In this document: positions 33,023 to 41,749 of the stretch, in pieces
Position numbering within the stretch: position 1 is the stretch's first letter
Layout of the letters: each line of letters opens with the position of its first letter
DNA from: Clostridiales bacterium CHKCI001
GTDB taxonomy: Bacteria; Bacillota; Clostridia; Lachnospirales; Lachnospiraceae
Assembly: GCA_900045905.1 (NCBI GenBank)
Contig: FCNS01000046.1
Coordinates: 62,001-126,000, forward strand
Reading direction: 5' to 3'
DNA: 64,000 nt
Program-made: the position numbers and the translations under genes
The notes under the pieces: generated by a model
What the model was told of the DNA's origin: nothing
Database searches by the model: none
What the model saw: the letters and a program-made list of their open reading frames with translations, nothing else

Positions 33023-36000
33023 TCAGTCTGAACTATTTTTAAATTTTTCTATTAGATATACAATAACTGCAATATAACAATTGATTCCTGCTACTGCTCC
33101 AAGATATCCCAATATATATAAAGTTTTAAAAATAGGATCCGCAAACGCTCGAATGGTTGCTTCCATTTCGTCCGCTGTTAATGCTTTTAATCGCTGTTCT
33201 GTCATTCCATATAAGTCTAAATCTGCCATAATTTCTCCGAGCTGTTTTTGTAATGCATCCCCTATTATTTCTACTATATAATAACTGATCTGCTTTTTCA
33301 TCGCCTCTGGTAATTCCGCATACTCTGTCATATTCCAAATCTGATCTGCAATCATCTTTCTTCCTTGATCAATCACAACTGTATTTTGGAAATAAATGTC
33401 TGCCATCACCTTAACTGAATCTGCTAAATCCTCCATAGAAATGACCTGTCCCATACAAACATCTTTTAATATAGGATTTATTATAATATCTACTAAAGAA
33501 TCTACATTTTTTTGTGAAAGTAAAGTTTCTGTGACATGTTCCACGATTGCTTCATTGAATTGATTTCCAATTTCATGGACAGGAGTTCTGGCAACAATAT
33601 CACCGAGCAAATCAGCCAAATCTTTTGCTAAATCTTTTTTTTCTTTTTCTATCAACAAAAGGTTACTGCGAAGCATCTCTAAGCTTCTATGAATATTTTT
33701 TTCTATTTCTACAAGAGAATCCATTTTCAACATATGCAGATAAACATTTGGAGATTGATCTAAAATCAAACTCAACACCATATGAACTAACTTTTCCAAA
33801 ATTGTGCTCATTTGAGATGGTTCTTTCCATATCGTTCCAAATAAAAGACGATTTAATGTTGCTGGATAATCTTCTCCCAAAATTAATATTACAGCTTCTC
33901 CCATCGTAATAGAATACACCTTCTCTTTTAAGAATACTTGAAGTATTGTATTAAATTCTTGTTTTTTGGATTTTAAATAGAGGGGAAGTTGGACTTCTTT
34001 TAATTCCCAAATTGCATCTCGAAAAATCGGTTCTATAATCTTCCTCATTCCAAAAGATGCGAGATTCTTTTGAAACTTATCCCACCAGTCGTCTGCTTCC
34101 ATTTTTTCAGATTCTTGATAGCCAAATGTTTGCTCTATTTTTTTCTTAATAATATTAATATAAAACCAGTCAATTGCTCGTTCTATTTTTTTATCCAGCA
34201 GTTCATTTCCCCATTGTTCTATTGGACGATTGAATATTGGAAATTCCCCAATTAATTTCTCTTCTTGGGTTAAATTATTACATTTTTTTATTAGCCAGAT
34301 TAATGATTTTTCTTTCATTTTTACCGTATCTGCTTGATTCCATTTCTGTTTTAGCAGAAGATGAAATGCCTTCTTTTGCTCCAAACTCCATTCTTTTGAA
34401 ATATAAGTTTGATACATTGATTCTTTTTGCTTTGCAATATCTTCCAATGAAATAGATTCTATATGTGATATTAACTTTGTTTCTCCTTTTTCTATTAAAT
34501 TGGAAAGCATCTGCTGGATTTGTTCACTGGAAAACCAGTTAGATAATTGCTTGTTTTCCTGATTCCACTCGATGAATTGCTGTCTTACATAGGCTTGTAG
34601 ATCGGACGCTTGTACGATTGAATACAAATTCTCTGAAGAAATTATCTGACTTAATGTTTTTTTCTCCAGCCATACCTTTATTTGATCAATGAGACTTTTA
34701 CTATGCAAAAGCATCCAATTTATTGCTTCTTCTGCAATTTTTTCCCGATTCTGTTTTAACAATTTCATTCCCTGATGATCCACCCATTGTCTTAACATAT
34801 CTGGAAAATCTGCTTTTTTTGCCTCATATAACTGCCTAACTGCCTGTTCGGATATCAATTCACTGCTTACATATTTCGCCATTGCACTTGCAAAGGCTTC
34901 CTGATTTTGCAAAATTACTCCCTCTGAAAGCAGGTAGAAATACTTCGATTTCGCAAGCCATTTAATTTGCTTCTTTGGATAAAACAGCATTTTTATTGCA
35001 ACTATATTTGTGATAACACCAATGATCCCCATGGCTATAGTGCCAAAAATCAATCCACTCCAAGTTGTTGGACTTCCATACATCGAAAGTCCTGGGACTG
35101 CCCAATAACAAATTGCTGCTGAAATAAGGAAACCAAGAAACCCACCAAAATAGGAAAGATATTTTAATTGTCCTCCCATTAGTTTTTCTACTTGTTTACA
35201 AAGTTGATCTGGCTCTAACTTATTTAATGCATCTACAACTAAATTATGAATTTGCTCTTGTAGTATCTGATCCATTCCCTTTCTAAGCTGCTTTGTACCA
35301 CTTTTCACAAGCATCTCTTTTTGTTCTTCTCGATTAAAAACAGCTACTAATTGTCCAATCGACTGTTTTTCCACTTCCCAATGATACCACTGCTGTAATA
35401 ACCAATTTTTTATTCCATCTGCTAATTCATCCGCATGTTCTTTTGGGTAAGTTCTTAACCATTCTTTTCCTTGAGCGAACATCCATTGTTCCATCTTTTG
35501 AACAATTACTTCTTTTTCTTCCTTTACCCAATGATTTGCTTTATTAAATAAAAAATTACTTGTTTTCTCTATCTGCTTTTCTCCAATTTCTCCTACTGTA
35601 ATTGCCCCTAATTCTTTTCCTAATGGCCTTATCTGACCAATAACCCACTGCGCTGTTTTCTCAGGATTTCCTTGAACATAATTGAGTAATTTTTGCTTTC
35701 CCTTCTCACAAATCAGATCAGAAAAGGACAACGAAAATCGATCCCATAACCAAGAAACTGGCTTATCTTTTATATATTGATAAATTGCATTTTTTACTTC
35801 TTCTTTCCATTGACTTCTTCTCCAGAACGTTTTCCAAACACCTGAATGATTACTTACAATACTTTGCACTATATCACAAATCTTTTGCTCTTTTAAGAAA
35901 TTGAATATTTGTTCTACTACTGCATCACTATCATTCTCTTTAATCATCTCAAGTATACGCTGTAACCGCTCGGAAATATTCATTTGAGATACAATAAATA

Positions 36001-37114
36001 CTTGAATTGTCTCTTCTAACCAACTCAAATATTCTGATTTATTTTGTTTTTCTACCGCAATATGAATCGAACGTCTTATTACCTCATCCAATTCATCTTC
36101 ATTTTTTCTTATAAAATCAGCCAAAGGAGGAATCAATTCTGGAACATTTACTCTAAGCCACGCTTCAATGCTGTTCCAAGTTTCTTCATTGAGCATATCT
36201 TCTAAAGGTACATCCATGGAAAGCAAGAAATCTATTACCTCCTTTTTCCTATACCGGATTACTCTTCTACCTTCTATTGTTTTCCAATATGTTCCTAATT
36301 CTGTCCAGAAATAAGAAAATAATTGATCCACTCCATATCCTTGGATAAAATCCCCAATTTTCTTTTCTCCCATCTTCTTTTGTAATTTGTTCAACTGTTC
36401 TCTTACTTTAATTGCATCCAAAATTTTATTCAAACAAGTTTCCAGTTTTTTTCTGTCTTTAAAAAGTTCTATTAATTTTTCTTTTAAAAATACTGAGAAC
36501 AATGCTTCTTCCAACTGTTCCCAAAGCTCTGTTCCAATTATCTTCTCTACTGTCAGTTCTGAATTCTGCTTACAGAAATGCTCTAGGACTTGATCGTATT
36601 GTTGTTTATTTTGAATCTCTTTTTCCAATATTTCGTAAAGATTCTGAACAACTGCATATATTTGTTCTTCTGTTAGAAGCTGAGAAAAATCTATTTTTTT
36701 GAATAAATTCAAACAGAGCGGAACGAACTCATTTGCAACAAAATATTCAATATAATGATCTCCCTTTCGTTTTACTTCCTCAAATCCTGAAAGCTGTGAC
36801 ACAGAACTGATTTTTTCCAAGCTTTTCTGTTCCAATATTTCATCAATCAACTTACCCAAATGTTTTTCAATTACAGAATCTGGAATACCTTCTTTTAATA
36901 CCTCCGAAGTTAAGATACTATTGGTTACACAGTTTGCTAAACTTTCAATTAGTCGATTCTTTTTTTCATCTGTGGCAGCAATGCTAATATCCCATGCAGG
37001 TAGTTTTCCTTTTCTTTTGATTGGACAGAATAACCAGCGAACCGCATATAAATTTGTTAAATATCCAGCAATGATTCCAGTAATAATAAAAAGAATAATC
37101 AGATATATCACCAT
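33023..37114 (-). CDS. Giant DUF445-family membrane protein with internal duplication
   Basis: This 1363-aa protein starts with a membrane helix and the DUF445 signature GYLTNLYAVRWLFCP (17-31). A second copy of the signature, VITNIVAIKMLFYP, occurs near residue 705, within a membrane hairpin at about 650-710. A final helix lies near 1336-1356. Long stretches between them are charged and helical, rich in Trp, Gln, Lys and Glu. Ordinary DUF445 proteins are about 400 aa, so this looks like two fused, expanded units. The family's function is not firmly known; a role at the cell envelope is inferred from the membrane segments. GAGGGAGAAA precedes the ATG. It stands alone and ends at its own terminator. 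Confidence 0.85.
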   Translation of the reverse strand: MVIYLIILFIITGIIAGYLTNLYAVRWLFCPIKRKGKLPAWDISIAATDEKKNRLIESLANCVTNSILTSEVLKEGIPDSVIEKHLGKLIDEILEQKSLEKISSVSQLSGFEEVKRKGDHYIEYFVANEFVPLCLNLFKKIDFSQLLTEEQIYAVVQNLYEILEKEIQNKQQYDQVLEHFCKQNSELTVEKIIGTELWEQLEEALFSVFLKEKLIELFKDRKKLETCLNKILDAIKVREQLNKLQKKMGEKKIGDFIQGYGVDQLFSYFWTELGTYWKTIEGRRVIRYRKKEVIDFLLSMDVPLEDMLNEETWNSIEAWLRVNVPELIPPLADFIRKNEDELDEVIRRSIHIAVEKQNKSEYLSWLEETIQVFIVSQMNISERLQRILEMIKENDSDAVVEQIFNFLKEQKICDIVQSIVSNHSGVWKTFWRRSQWKEEVKNAIYQYIKDKPVSWLWDRFSLSFSDLICEKGKQKLLNYVQGNPEKTAQWVIGQIRPLGKELGAITVGEIGEKQIEKTSNFLFNKANHWVKEEKEVIVQKMEQWMFAQGKEWLRTYPKEHADELADGIKNWLLQQWYHWEVEKQSIGQLVAVFNREEQKEMLVKSGTKQLRKGMDQILQEQIHNLVVDALNKLEPDQLCKQVEKLMGGQLKYLSYFGGFLGFLISAAICYWAVPGLSMYGSPTTWSGLIFGTIAMGIIGVITNIVAIKMLFYPKKQIKWLAKSKYFYLLSEGVILQNQEAFASAMAKYVSSELISEQAVRQLYEAKKADFPDMLRQWVDHQGMKLLKQNREKIAEEAINWMLLHSKSLIDQIKVWLEKKTLSQIISSENLYSIVQASDLQAYVRQQFIEWNQENKQLSNWFSSEQIQQMLSNLIEKGETKLISHIESISLEDIAKQKESMYQTYISKEWSLEQKKAFHLLLKQKWNQADTVKMKEKSLIWLIKKCNNLTQEEKLIGEFPIFNRPIEQWGNELLDKKIERAIDWFYINIIKKKIEQTFGYQESEKMEADDWWDKFQKNLASFGMRKIIEPIFRDAIWELKEVQLPLYLKSKKQEFNTILQVFLKEKVYSITMGEAVILILGEDYPATLNRLLFGTIWKEPSQMSTILEKLVHMVLSLILDQSPNVYLHMLKMDSLVEIEKNIHRSLEMLRSNLLLIEKEKKDLAKDLADLLGDIVARTPVHEIGNQFNEAIVEHVTETLLSQKNVDSLVDIIINPILKDVCMGQVISMEDLADSVKVMADIYFQNTVVIDQGRKMIADQIWNMTEYAELPEAMKKQISYYIVEIIGDALQKQLGEIMADLDLYGMTEQRLKALTADEMEATIRAFADPIFKTLYILGYLGAVAGINCYIAVIVYLIEKFKNSSD

Positions 37115-37197
37115 TTTCTCCCTCTTTCTGTTAATTATCCTTTATTTTATACGATATAGAAGTATTTAACAAGGTTCATTTTAACAAAAACTGTCTT

Positions 37198-37258
37198 CAC
37201 TGAAACTTTCTTTTCCCATAAACAAAAAGAACTGAGTTTCATTCACAACCCAGTTCTA
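37198..37258 (-). terminator. XRE gene terminator with partial post-terminator motif
   Basis: Stem GAACTGGGTT with AAACTCAGTTC (minus strand, about 37257-37228) is followed by TTTTTG. TTTATGGGAAAAGAAAG and TTTCAGTGAAG come next, resembling the tail of the mutY and GH28 motifs. Confidence 0.7.
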
Positions 37259-37301
37259 ATTGACTCCATCCTTATATCTAACCTTTAAAACCAATTGCTT
37301 C

Positions 37302-37706
37302 TTATTCGTCCTCTTCTGACTCTGATAGTTCAATTTCTTTTCCTCTATCTCCAGCAACTCCTTTTATATAAGCCTCACATCTAATTCTTTCTTCATTTTC
37401 CAACGTTCCCCATAAACGAAGTAATAATTTTTGCTGTTTTGTCAATGTTACACATTCATCATCTGCAAAGAACTGTGATAGAGTAATACCTAATCCATTA
37501 CAAATTTTCACTAATGTACTAATTGTAGGAGTATTGGTACGTTTCAGCATATTAAAAATAGTTGAATGGGGAATCCCACTTTCTTTTGCAAGACGATACT
37601 TTGACCAATGTTTTTGTTCACATAGTTCTTCTATCCGTTTTATAACATAATCTTCATTTATATGAATAGTTTCTATATTTATCGAATGATTCTCTTTTTC
37701 AGCCAT
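37302..37706 (-). CDS. XRE-family helix-turn-helix regulator
   Basis: This 134-aa protein has an XRE/Cro-C1 DNA-binding domain at about residues 22-78 (KRIEELCEQKHWSKYRLAKE, then SGIPHSTIFNMLKRTNTPTI). The recognition helix is in HSTIFNMLKR. The rest is a short acidic tail (ELSESEEDE) after a small helical region. AATGAGGAATAAAT precedes the ATG. It stands alone and is divergent from the RpoA-CTD-like gene. TTCTGACATATT occurs twice in the shared upstream region (37720 and 37804) and is a possible self-binding site. Targets are unknown. Confidence 0.85.
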   Translation of the reverse strand: MAEKENHSINIETIHINEDYVIKRIEELCEQKHWSKYRLAKESGIPHSTIFNMLKRTNTPTISTLVKICNGLGITLSQFFADDECVTLTKQQKLLLRLWGTLENEERIRCEAYIKGVAGDRGKEIELSESEEDE

Positions 37707-37719
37707 ATTTATTCCTCAT

Positions 37720-37815
37720 TTCTGACATATTTGGTATACCATTATTATAGGATTTGAGCTATAATATTTTTAGATTTTAATAAGGGTAATAAATATGTCT
37801 CTATTCTGACATATT
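37720..37815. promoter_or_regulatory. Paired TTCTGACATATT repeats upstream of the XRE gene
   Basis: Identical 12-mers start at 37720 and 37804, 84 bp apart. TATAAT of the likely XRE promoter lies between them at about 37746-37751 on the minus strand. They are candidate operators. Confidence 0.4.
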
Positions 37816-37855
37816 ACTGCTTTACATTTTATTATTTCCCAAAATCATCCAAAAA

Positions 37856-37886
37856 TACCCTCAGTTGATCTCATCAACTGAGGGTA
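37856..37886 (-). promoter_or_regulatory. Perfect 14-bp stem-loop before the RpoA-CTD-like gene
   Basis: TACCCTCAGTTGAT and its exact complement surround a CTC loop. On the minus strand it is followed by TTTTTGG, so it may be a terminator against antisense transcription. On the plus strand it lies in the leader of the next gene, 8 bp before the AGAAAGGGG ribosome site. Confidence 0.6.
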
Positions 37887-37910
37887 CTAACACAGAAAGG
37901 GGTTTTTCAT

Positions 37911-38540
37911 TTGTCTAACTATAATTTAAAAAACGATCTATCTATCGAGGAATTGGCTCTACCTATACGTACAGTGAATGCACTAAATCGTGCACAAATC
38001 ACTACATTACAACAGCTTCAGATGCTTTCTGTTCAGGAACTTACCCAAATGAGGGGAATTGGAGAGATTGGCCTTCAAATATTATTATCAACTTGCGAGA
38101 AATATTCCATTCATATTCCCCCAACACCTAAGCGTTCTTTTCCTCACGCTTCTTTCATTAAGTTATTATCTCACAAGACTATCATACTATTTCAGAAAGT
38201 AAATATCTCTACTCTAGAAGATATTCCATTACACTCTACAGAAGAATTAGTTCAATGGTGCGAAGGAAACGTTTTCCATGCAGCTAAAATTTATAAGGAG
38301 TTAAAATCTGCTGGCATTGCAACTCATTCTTCCGGTTCACCTTTTTTATTTGAAATTTCTTCCTTTCCTGCTGTTTCTGTTTCCAGTTTACTTTGGCATG
38401 GCATTTACCGTATTGATCAATTTCTTTCCATGAATGAAAAAGAACTGTACCATGTTAGAAATCTTGGAAAAAAGCGAATTGATCAACTCTTGGAACTAAA
38501 AAAAGAATACAGCACACAGCCATTCATTAACTCCCAATGA
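37911..38540 (+). CDS. Protein with three RpoA C-terminal-domain-like helix-hairpin-helix modules
   Basis: This 209-aa protein starts at a TTG with AGAAAGGGG about 9 nt upstream; no ATG is near. Module 1 (about 12-62, ALPIRTVNALNRAQITTLQQ...MRGIGEIGLQ) and module 3 (about 155-200, YRIDQFLSMNEKELYHVRNL, then GKKRIDQLLEL) closely resemble the RNA polymerase alpha-subunit C-terminal domain. A degenerate module lies at about 84-133. In RNA polymerase this domain binds UP-element DNA and regulators. Here the N-terminal assembly part is absent, so it is not RpoA. A DNA-binding or polymerase-contacting role is inferred. It is divergent from an XRE regulator gene. Confidence 0.75.
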   Translation: MSNYNLKNDLSIEELALPIRTVNALNRAQITTLQQLQMLSVQELTQMRGIGEIGLQILLSTCEKYSIHIPPTPKRSFPHASFIKLLSHKTIILFQKVNISTLEDIPLHSTEELVQWCEGNVFHAAKIYKELKSAGIATHSSGSPFLFEISSFPAVSVSSLLWHGIYRIDQFLSMNEKELYHVRNLGKKRIDQLLELKKEYSTQPFINSQ

Positions 38541-38577
38541 AATCCTCTGTTTTTGTGCCGTATTCTTTTCCTATTTC

Positions 38578-39381
38578 CTATAATTCCTGAAATAACAACT
38601 CCACACGCCCCATGCCGCACTCAATTTTTATTTTTGGAGCATCCTTTGTTGTACTATCAATTTTCCTATCTACACTGGTATGCTCCACTCCATTTAATAC
38701 AATTTCTCCCATACCACATTTTAGTTCATATTGATAGTCTTCCTCTTTTCCTGTCAACACCACTTTAGAGTTTCCCATACCACATTCAATGGAAGAATCG
38801 TTTCCTAATGTCCCTTGATAATTCAATTCTCCCATACCACATTCTAGCTTTGCTTTTTCTACAAAACTATTTGTGAATTCCGCGCTTCCAGTTCCAACTT
38901 CCAATTCTAGCTTCTCTGCCTTCACAGAATCTGCTTTCAATTCACCTGCTCCTAAATCTAACTTTATCTCTTTTAATGTAGTATCTGGAATTGTAATTAC
39001 AACCGTACTTTTTTTCCTTTCCAACCAGTCTAATCCAGACCATATACTTTTTCCAAATGTACCGTTTGCCTCAATATGCCATGTTCCATTTTTCACATAA
39101 GATTCAAAATTAGAGCTTACACGATCCGAAGAGATTGTAAATTCGGCTCCAGACTGAATCACGATATCACAATACCCTAATTCAAAATCCAATTCTTCCA
39201 CACCTTGGTATGTTTCCGCAATACTCTTCGTTCCTGAAACTTGATAATTTCCAATCGTAATATTCCAGTCTGTCAAAGAATACTCAAATGCCCCAGATAC
39301 AAATCCAACACCCATGAGTCCTACTCCGCACAGAATAAAAATAATTGCAGCCCCAAGGCTAAATTTCTGTAATCGCTTCAT
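38578..39381 (-). CDS. DUF4097-family beta-repeat membrane-anchored protein
   Basis: This 267-aa protein has an N-terminal membrane helix (about 9-30) followed by an extracytoplasmic beta-rich region of the DUF4097/adhesin-like type. The C-terminal half repeats a strand-turn unit with CGMG at 181, 200, 222 and 255, in an EL/IECGMG context, consistent with a short beta-solenoid. TTAGGAGGTAAAA precedes the ATG. It follows the DUF1700 gene by 122 bp, and the two families are commonly paired. The gap holds two copies of a 37-bp repeat. The role is unknown; envelope-stress-related functions have been suggested for such pairs. Confidence 0.85.
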   Translation of the reverse strand: MKRLQKFSLGAAIIFILCGVGLMGVGFVSGAFEYSLTDWNITIGNYQVSGTKSIAETYQGVEELDFELGYCDIVIQSGAEFTISSDRVSSNFESYVKNGTWHIEANGTFGKSIWSGLDWLERKKSTVVITIPDTTLKEIKLDLGAGELKADSVKAEKLELEVGTGSAEFTNSFVEKAKLECGMGELNYQGTLGNDSSIECGMGNSKVVLTGKEEDYQYELKCGMGEIVLNGVEHTSVDRKIDSTTKDAPKIKIECGMGRVELLFQEL

Positions 39382-39395
39382 TTTTACCTCCTAAT

Positions 39396-39496
39396 GCCGC
39401 ATTTACTGCGGCATAAATTCAGGGATGGGTGAACTTTTTATTCAACTTTCCCTCCCGATATCGCATTTACTGCAGCATAAATTCAGGGGTAGATGA
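39396..39496 (-). repeat. Two direct copies of a 37-bp hairpin repeat
   Basis: Copies at 39396-39432 and 39460-39496 share GCATTTACTGC and GCATAAATTCAGGG. Copy 1 has GCCGC/GCGGC arms that fold into a hairpin directly before the DUF4097 ribosome site. Copy 2 has lost this perfect pairing. Confidence 0.75.
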
Positions 39497-39503
39497 GATT
39501 TAT

Positions 39504-40121
39504 TCACCATTTCTTTTTCTTTTTTCTCTTAAATAGAGATGAGATTCCTTTAAACAATGCTGGTAATCCTTTCCCAAATATTACCCCACATAAATTTACA
39601 AGTAAAATAGAAATTCCCACTATGACCAACCCAATACCTGTCACTGCTATTCCAATAGCAGGAATTGTAAAACACTTAATAATTCCTGATACAATACAGA
39701 TAATTCCTCCAGCCAAAAGTGCAATCGTCGTAATTCCAATCACAAGCAGTACTACAGAAAGAAAAATTAACATTACAACACTCATAACAAGTAATACGAT
39801 TCCAATTGGAAGCCAAATTGGAAATGTTAATATTGATAAGACAAGCCAAAGCCAACTGTAAGAACTACGTTCCATATTTGAATCAGAATTTTGCTGTACC
39901 GCAGATTCCTGATGCAGCTCACCTCCATTGGAAGTAAATTTTTGTTTGATTCGATTCGCATTTTCCAACGGACTTCCAATTGTCTGGATAATTTCCTCAT
40001 CTTCGATGTTTTTATGATTTTTAAAATAATCTTCAAAATAAGCCAATGCAGCTTCTCTTTCTTTTTTAGGCAATTCTAAAAGCAGCAAGTTCAATTCATT
40101 TAGATAACTATAGCGATCCAT
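39504..40121 (-). CDS. DUF1700 (HAAS-domain) membrane protein
   Basis: This 205-aa protein opens with the HAAS/DUF1700 motif MDRYSYLNELNLLLLELPKK and EREAALAYFEDYF. A linker and several hydrophobic helices follow (about 85-180), with a basic tail RKKKKKW. ACAGGAGGCTGT precedes the ATG. It lies 24 bp after the murE-like gene and upstream of DUF4097, so the three are probably co-transcribed. In many Firmicutes this pair follows a PadR regulator; none is present here. Confidence 0.85.
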   Translation of the reverse strand: MDRYSYLNELNLLLLELPKKEREAALAYFEDYFKNHKNIEDEEIIQTIGSPLENANRIKQKFTSNGGELHQESAVQQNSDSNMERSSYSWLWLVLSILTFPIWLPIGIVLLVMSVVMLIFLSVVLLVIGITTIALLAGGIICIVSGIIKCFTIPAIGIAVTGIGLVIVGISILLVNLCGVIFGKGLPALFKGISSLFKRKKKKKW

Positions 40122-40145
40122 ACAGCCTCCTGTCTATTGAATCCA

Positions 40146-41621
40146 TCAATCTAGTTTTAACTCGTGAATCACTCGTTTTACAAATTCTGTGTCACTATGT
40201 GGATATTTTTTTCCATTTTCTTCTTGATAGGTTTCATGTCCTAAACCAATAATTGTAATCATATCTCCGTCTTCCGCATGTTCGATCGCATAGCGAATGG
40301 CATCTTCTCGGTTTGGGATAATAATATAAGAACCAGTTGTCTTTGCCAAACCAACCTGAATATCTTTTGCAATATCCTCAAATGCTTCCCAACGATTATG
40401 TCCAGCAGTTACAATGCTTAAATCCGCCAAACGTCCACTCGCTTCTCCCATTTCATAACGACGACTTTTCGAACGATTTCCATCTGCCCCAAACACACAA
40501 ACAATCCGTCTTGGACGGTACTCTCGAAGTGCCTCTAATAAATTTCTTGTACTATACCCATTATGTGCAAAATCTACACATACAGAAAATTTATCATTTC
40601 GGAATACCATATCAATTCTTCCTTTAATATTTAAATGCGTCAATGCCTGATTCATGGCAGCAACCGATACGTTTAAATGATCAGCCACGCAAATTGCAGC
40701 CAATGCATTTCCCACATTAAAATCGCCTGGCATATTCACACAAATATCTCCACAGAACTTTCCTTTTACGGAAAACGTAATTCCAGGTTCTTTGTTTTCT
40801 TCATTAAAGTGCTTTTGATAATTATATGCAATATAATCTGCATCTTGCGCATACCCAAAAAATTCTACTGGTACGGTAATATGCTTCATCAATGCTGGTG
40901 TATGCACATCATCTTTATTGACAAATCCTAGCTTGCTATGCTGAATTAACATTGCTTTACAATATAAATATTCTGCAAAATCTTTATGTTCATTTGGGCC
41001 AATATGATCTCCCTCTGAAATGTTTGTAAAAACACCATAATCAAATGTAAATCCATCTACTCGATGTTGTTTCATTCCCTGGGAAGAAACTTCAATTACT
41101 GCATGTGTACATCCAGCTCTCACCATCATATCTAAATACATCTGCACTTCTTGCGCATCTGGAGTTGTATTACTTAGTTCGTAGATCCTATCCTCAATAA
41201 TCGCTCCATTTGTACCGAGTGTTCCCGTTTTATATCCAGCAGCTCTCAGAATATCTGCAAGCATATGAGTACAGGTTGTCTTTCCTTTTGAACCAGTGAT
41301 TCCAATTGTGATAAGCTTTTCTGCTGGATGTCCATAATAAGCTGCTGCAAGAAGTGGACTAGCCTTCCTTGTATCTTCCACTAAAATTATGGTTACACCA
41401 GAAGGAATCTCTACAAGACGCTCCACCACAATTAACTTTGCTCCTTTTGCTGCAACATCTGCAACACAGTTATGTGTATCAAATCGAGCTCCTTTAATAC
41501 AAATAAACAGATCTCCTTCCTCCACATGACGATTATCATGAGAAAAACCTGTAATTTCTTCCTCTAGACTACCTTGAATCAGTTTATAATCCAGCCGTTC
41601 TACTAAATTTTTTATTTTCAT
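40146..41621 (-). CDS. murE: UDP-N-acetylmuramyl peptide ligase, MurE-like
   Basis: This 491-aa Mur ligase adds the third amino acid to UDP-MurNAc-dipeptide in cell-wall synthesis, or acts as a paralogue. It shows the ATP loop TGSKGKTT (109-116) and a likely carbamylated lysine, K222, in YCKAMLIQH. The C-terminal domain has VDFAHNGYSTRNLLEAL and VFGADGNRSKSRR. The DNPR motif that recognises diaminopimelate is replaced by GHNRWEAFEDI (about 407-417), so the added residue may not be mDAP. Length is normal. The transcript starts at a consensus promoter at 41907-41936 with a ~280-nt structured leader. The SD-like GGAGGAGG is 17 nt from the ATG, inside a hairpin (41627-41655). Confidence 0.85.
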   Translation of the reverse strand: MKIKNLVERLDYKLIQGSLEEEITGFSHDNRHVEEGDLFICIKGARFDTHNCVADVAAKGAKLIVVERLVEIPSGVTIILVEDTRKASPLLAAAYYGHPAEKLITIGITGSKGKTTCTHMLADILRAAGYKTGTLGTNGAIIEDRIYELSNTTPDAQEVQMYLDMMVRAGCTHAVIEVSSQGMKQHRVDGFTFDYGVFTNISEGDHIGPNEHKDFAEYLYCKAMLIQHSKLGFVNKDDVHTPALMKHITVPVEFFGYAQDADYIAYNYQKHFNEENKEPGITFSVKGKFCGDICVNMPGDFNVGNALAAICVADHLNVSVAAMNQALTHLNIKGRIDMVFRNDKFSVCVDFAHNGYSTRNLLEALREYRPRRIVCVFGADGNRSKSRRYEMGEASGRLADLSIVTAGHNRWEAFEDIAKDIQVGLAKTTGSYIIIPNREDAIRYAIEHAEDGDMITIIGLGHETYQEENGKKYPHSDTEFVKRVIHELKLD

Positions 41622-41626
41622 CTTTT

Positions 41627-41655
41627 GGACAAGGAAGTCCTCCTCCCTTGTGTCC
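41627..41655 (-). promoter_or_regulatory. Hairpin enclosing the murE ribosome site
   Basis: Minus strand: GGACACAAGG pairs with CCTTGTCC around a loop holding GAGGAGGACTT. The 3' arm ends 5 nt before the ATG at 41621. Closed, it would hide the ribosome site. Confidence 0.5.
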
Positions 41656-41703
41656 TCCTTTCTGTAAACTCATTTCTATGATAACGAATCCTTCCTTCGT
41701 TCC

Positions 41704-41747
41704 TAAACTTTCATGCCCGCTTTACGGGCACCACCATGATATAAAAG
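41704..41747 (-). repeat. 44-bp leader hairpin element, copy 2 (murE)
   Basis: It differs from the leuB copy at three positions. The arms GCCCGT and GCGGGC surround AAA. It is sense to murE and 83 bp before the start. Confidence 0.75.
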
Positions 41748-41749
41748 TT

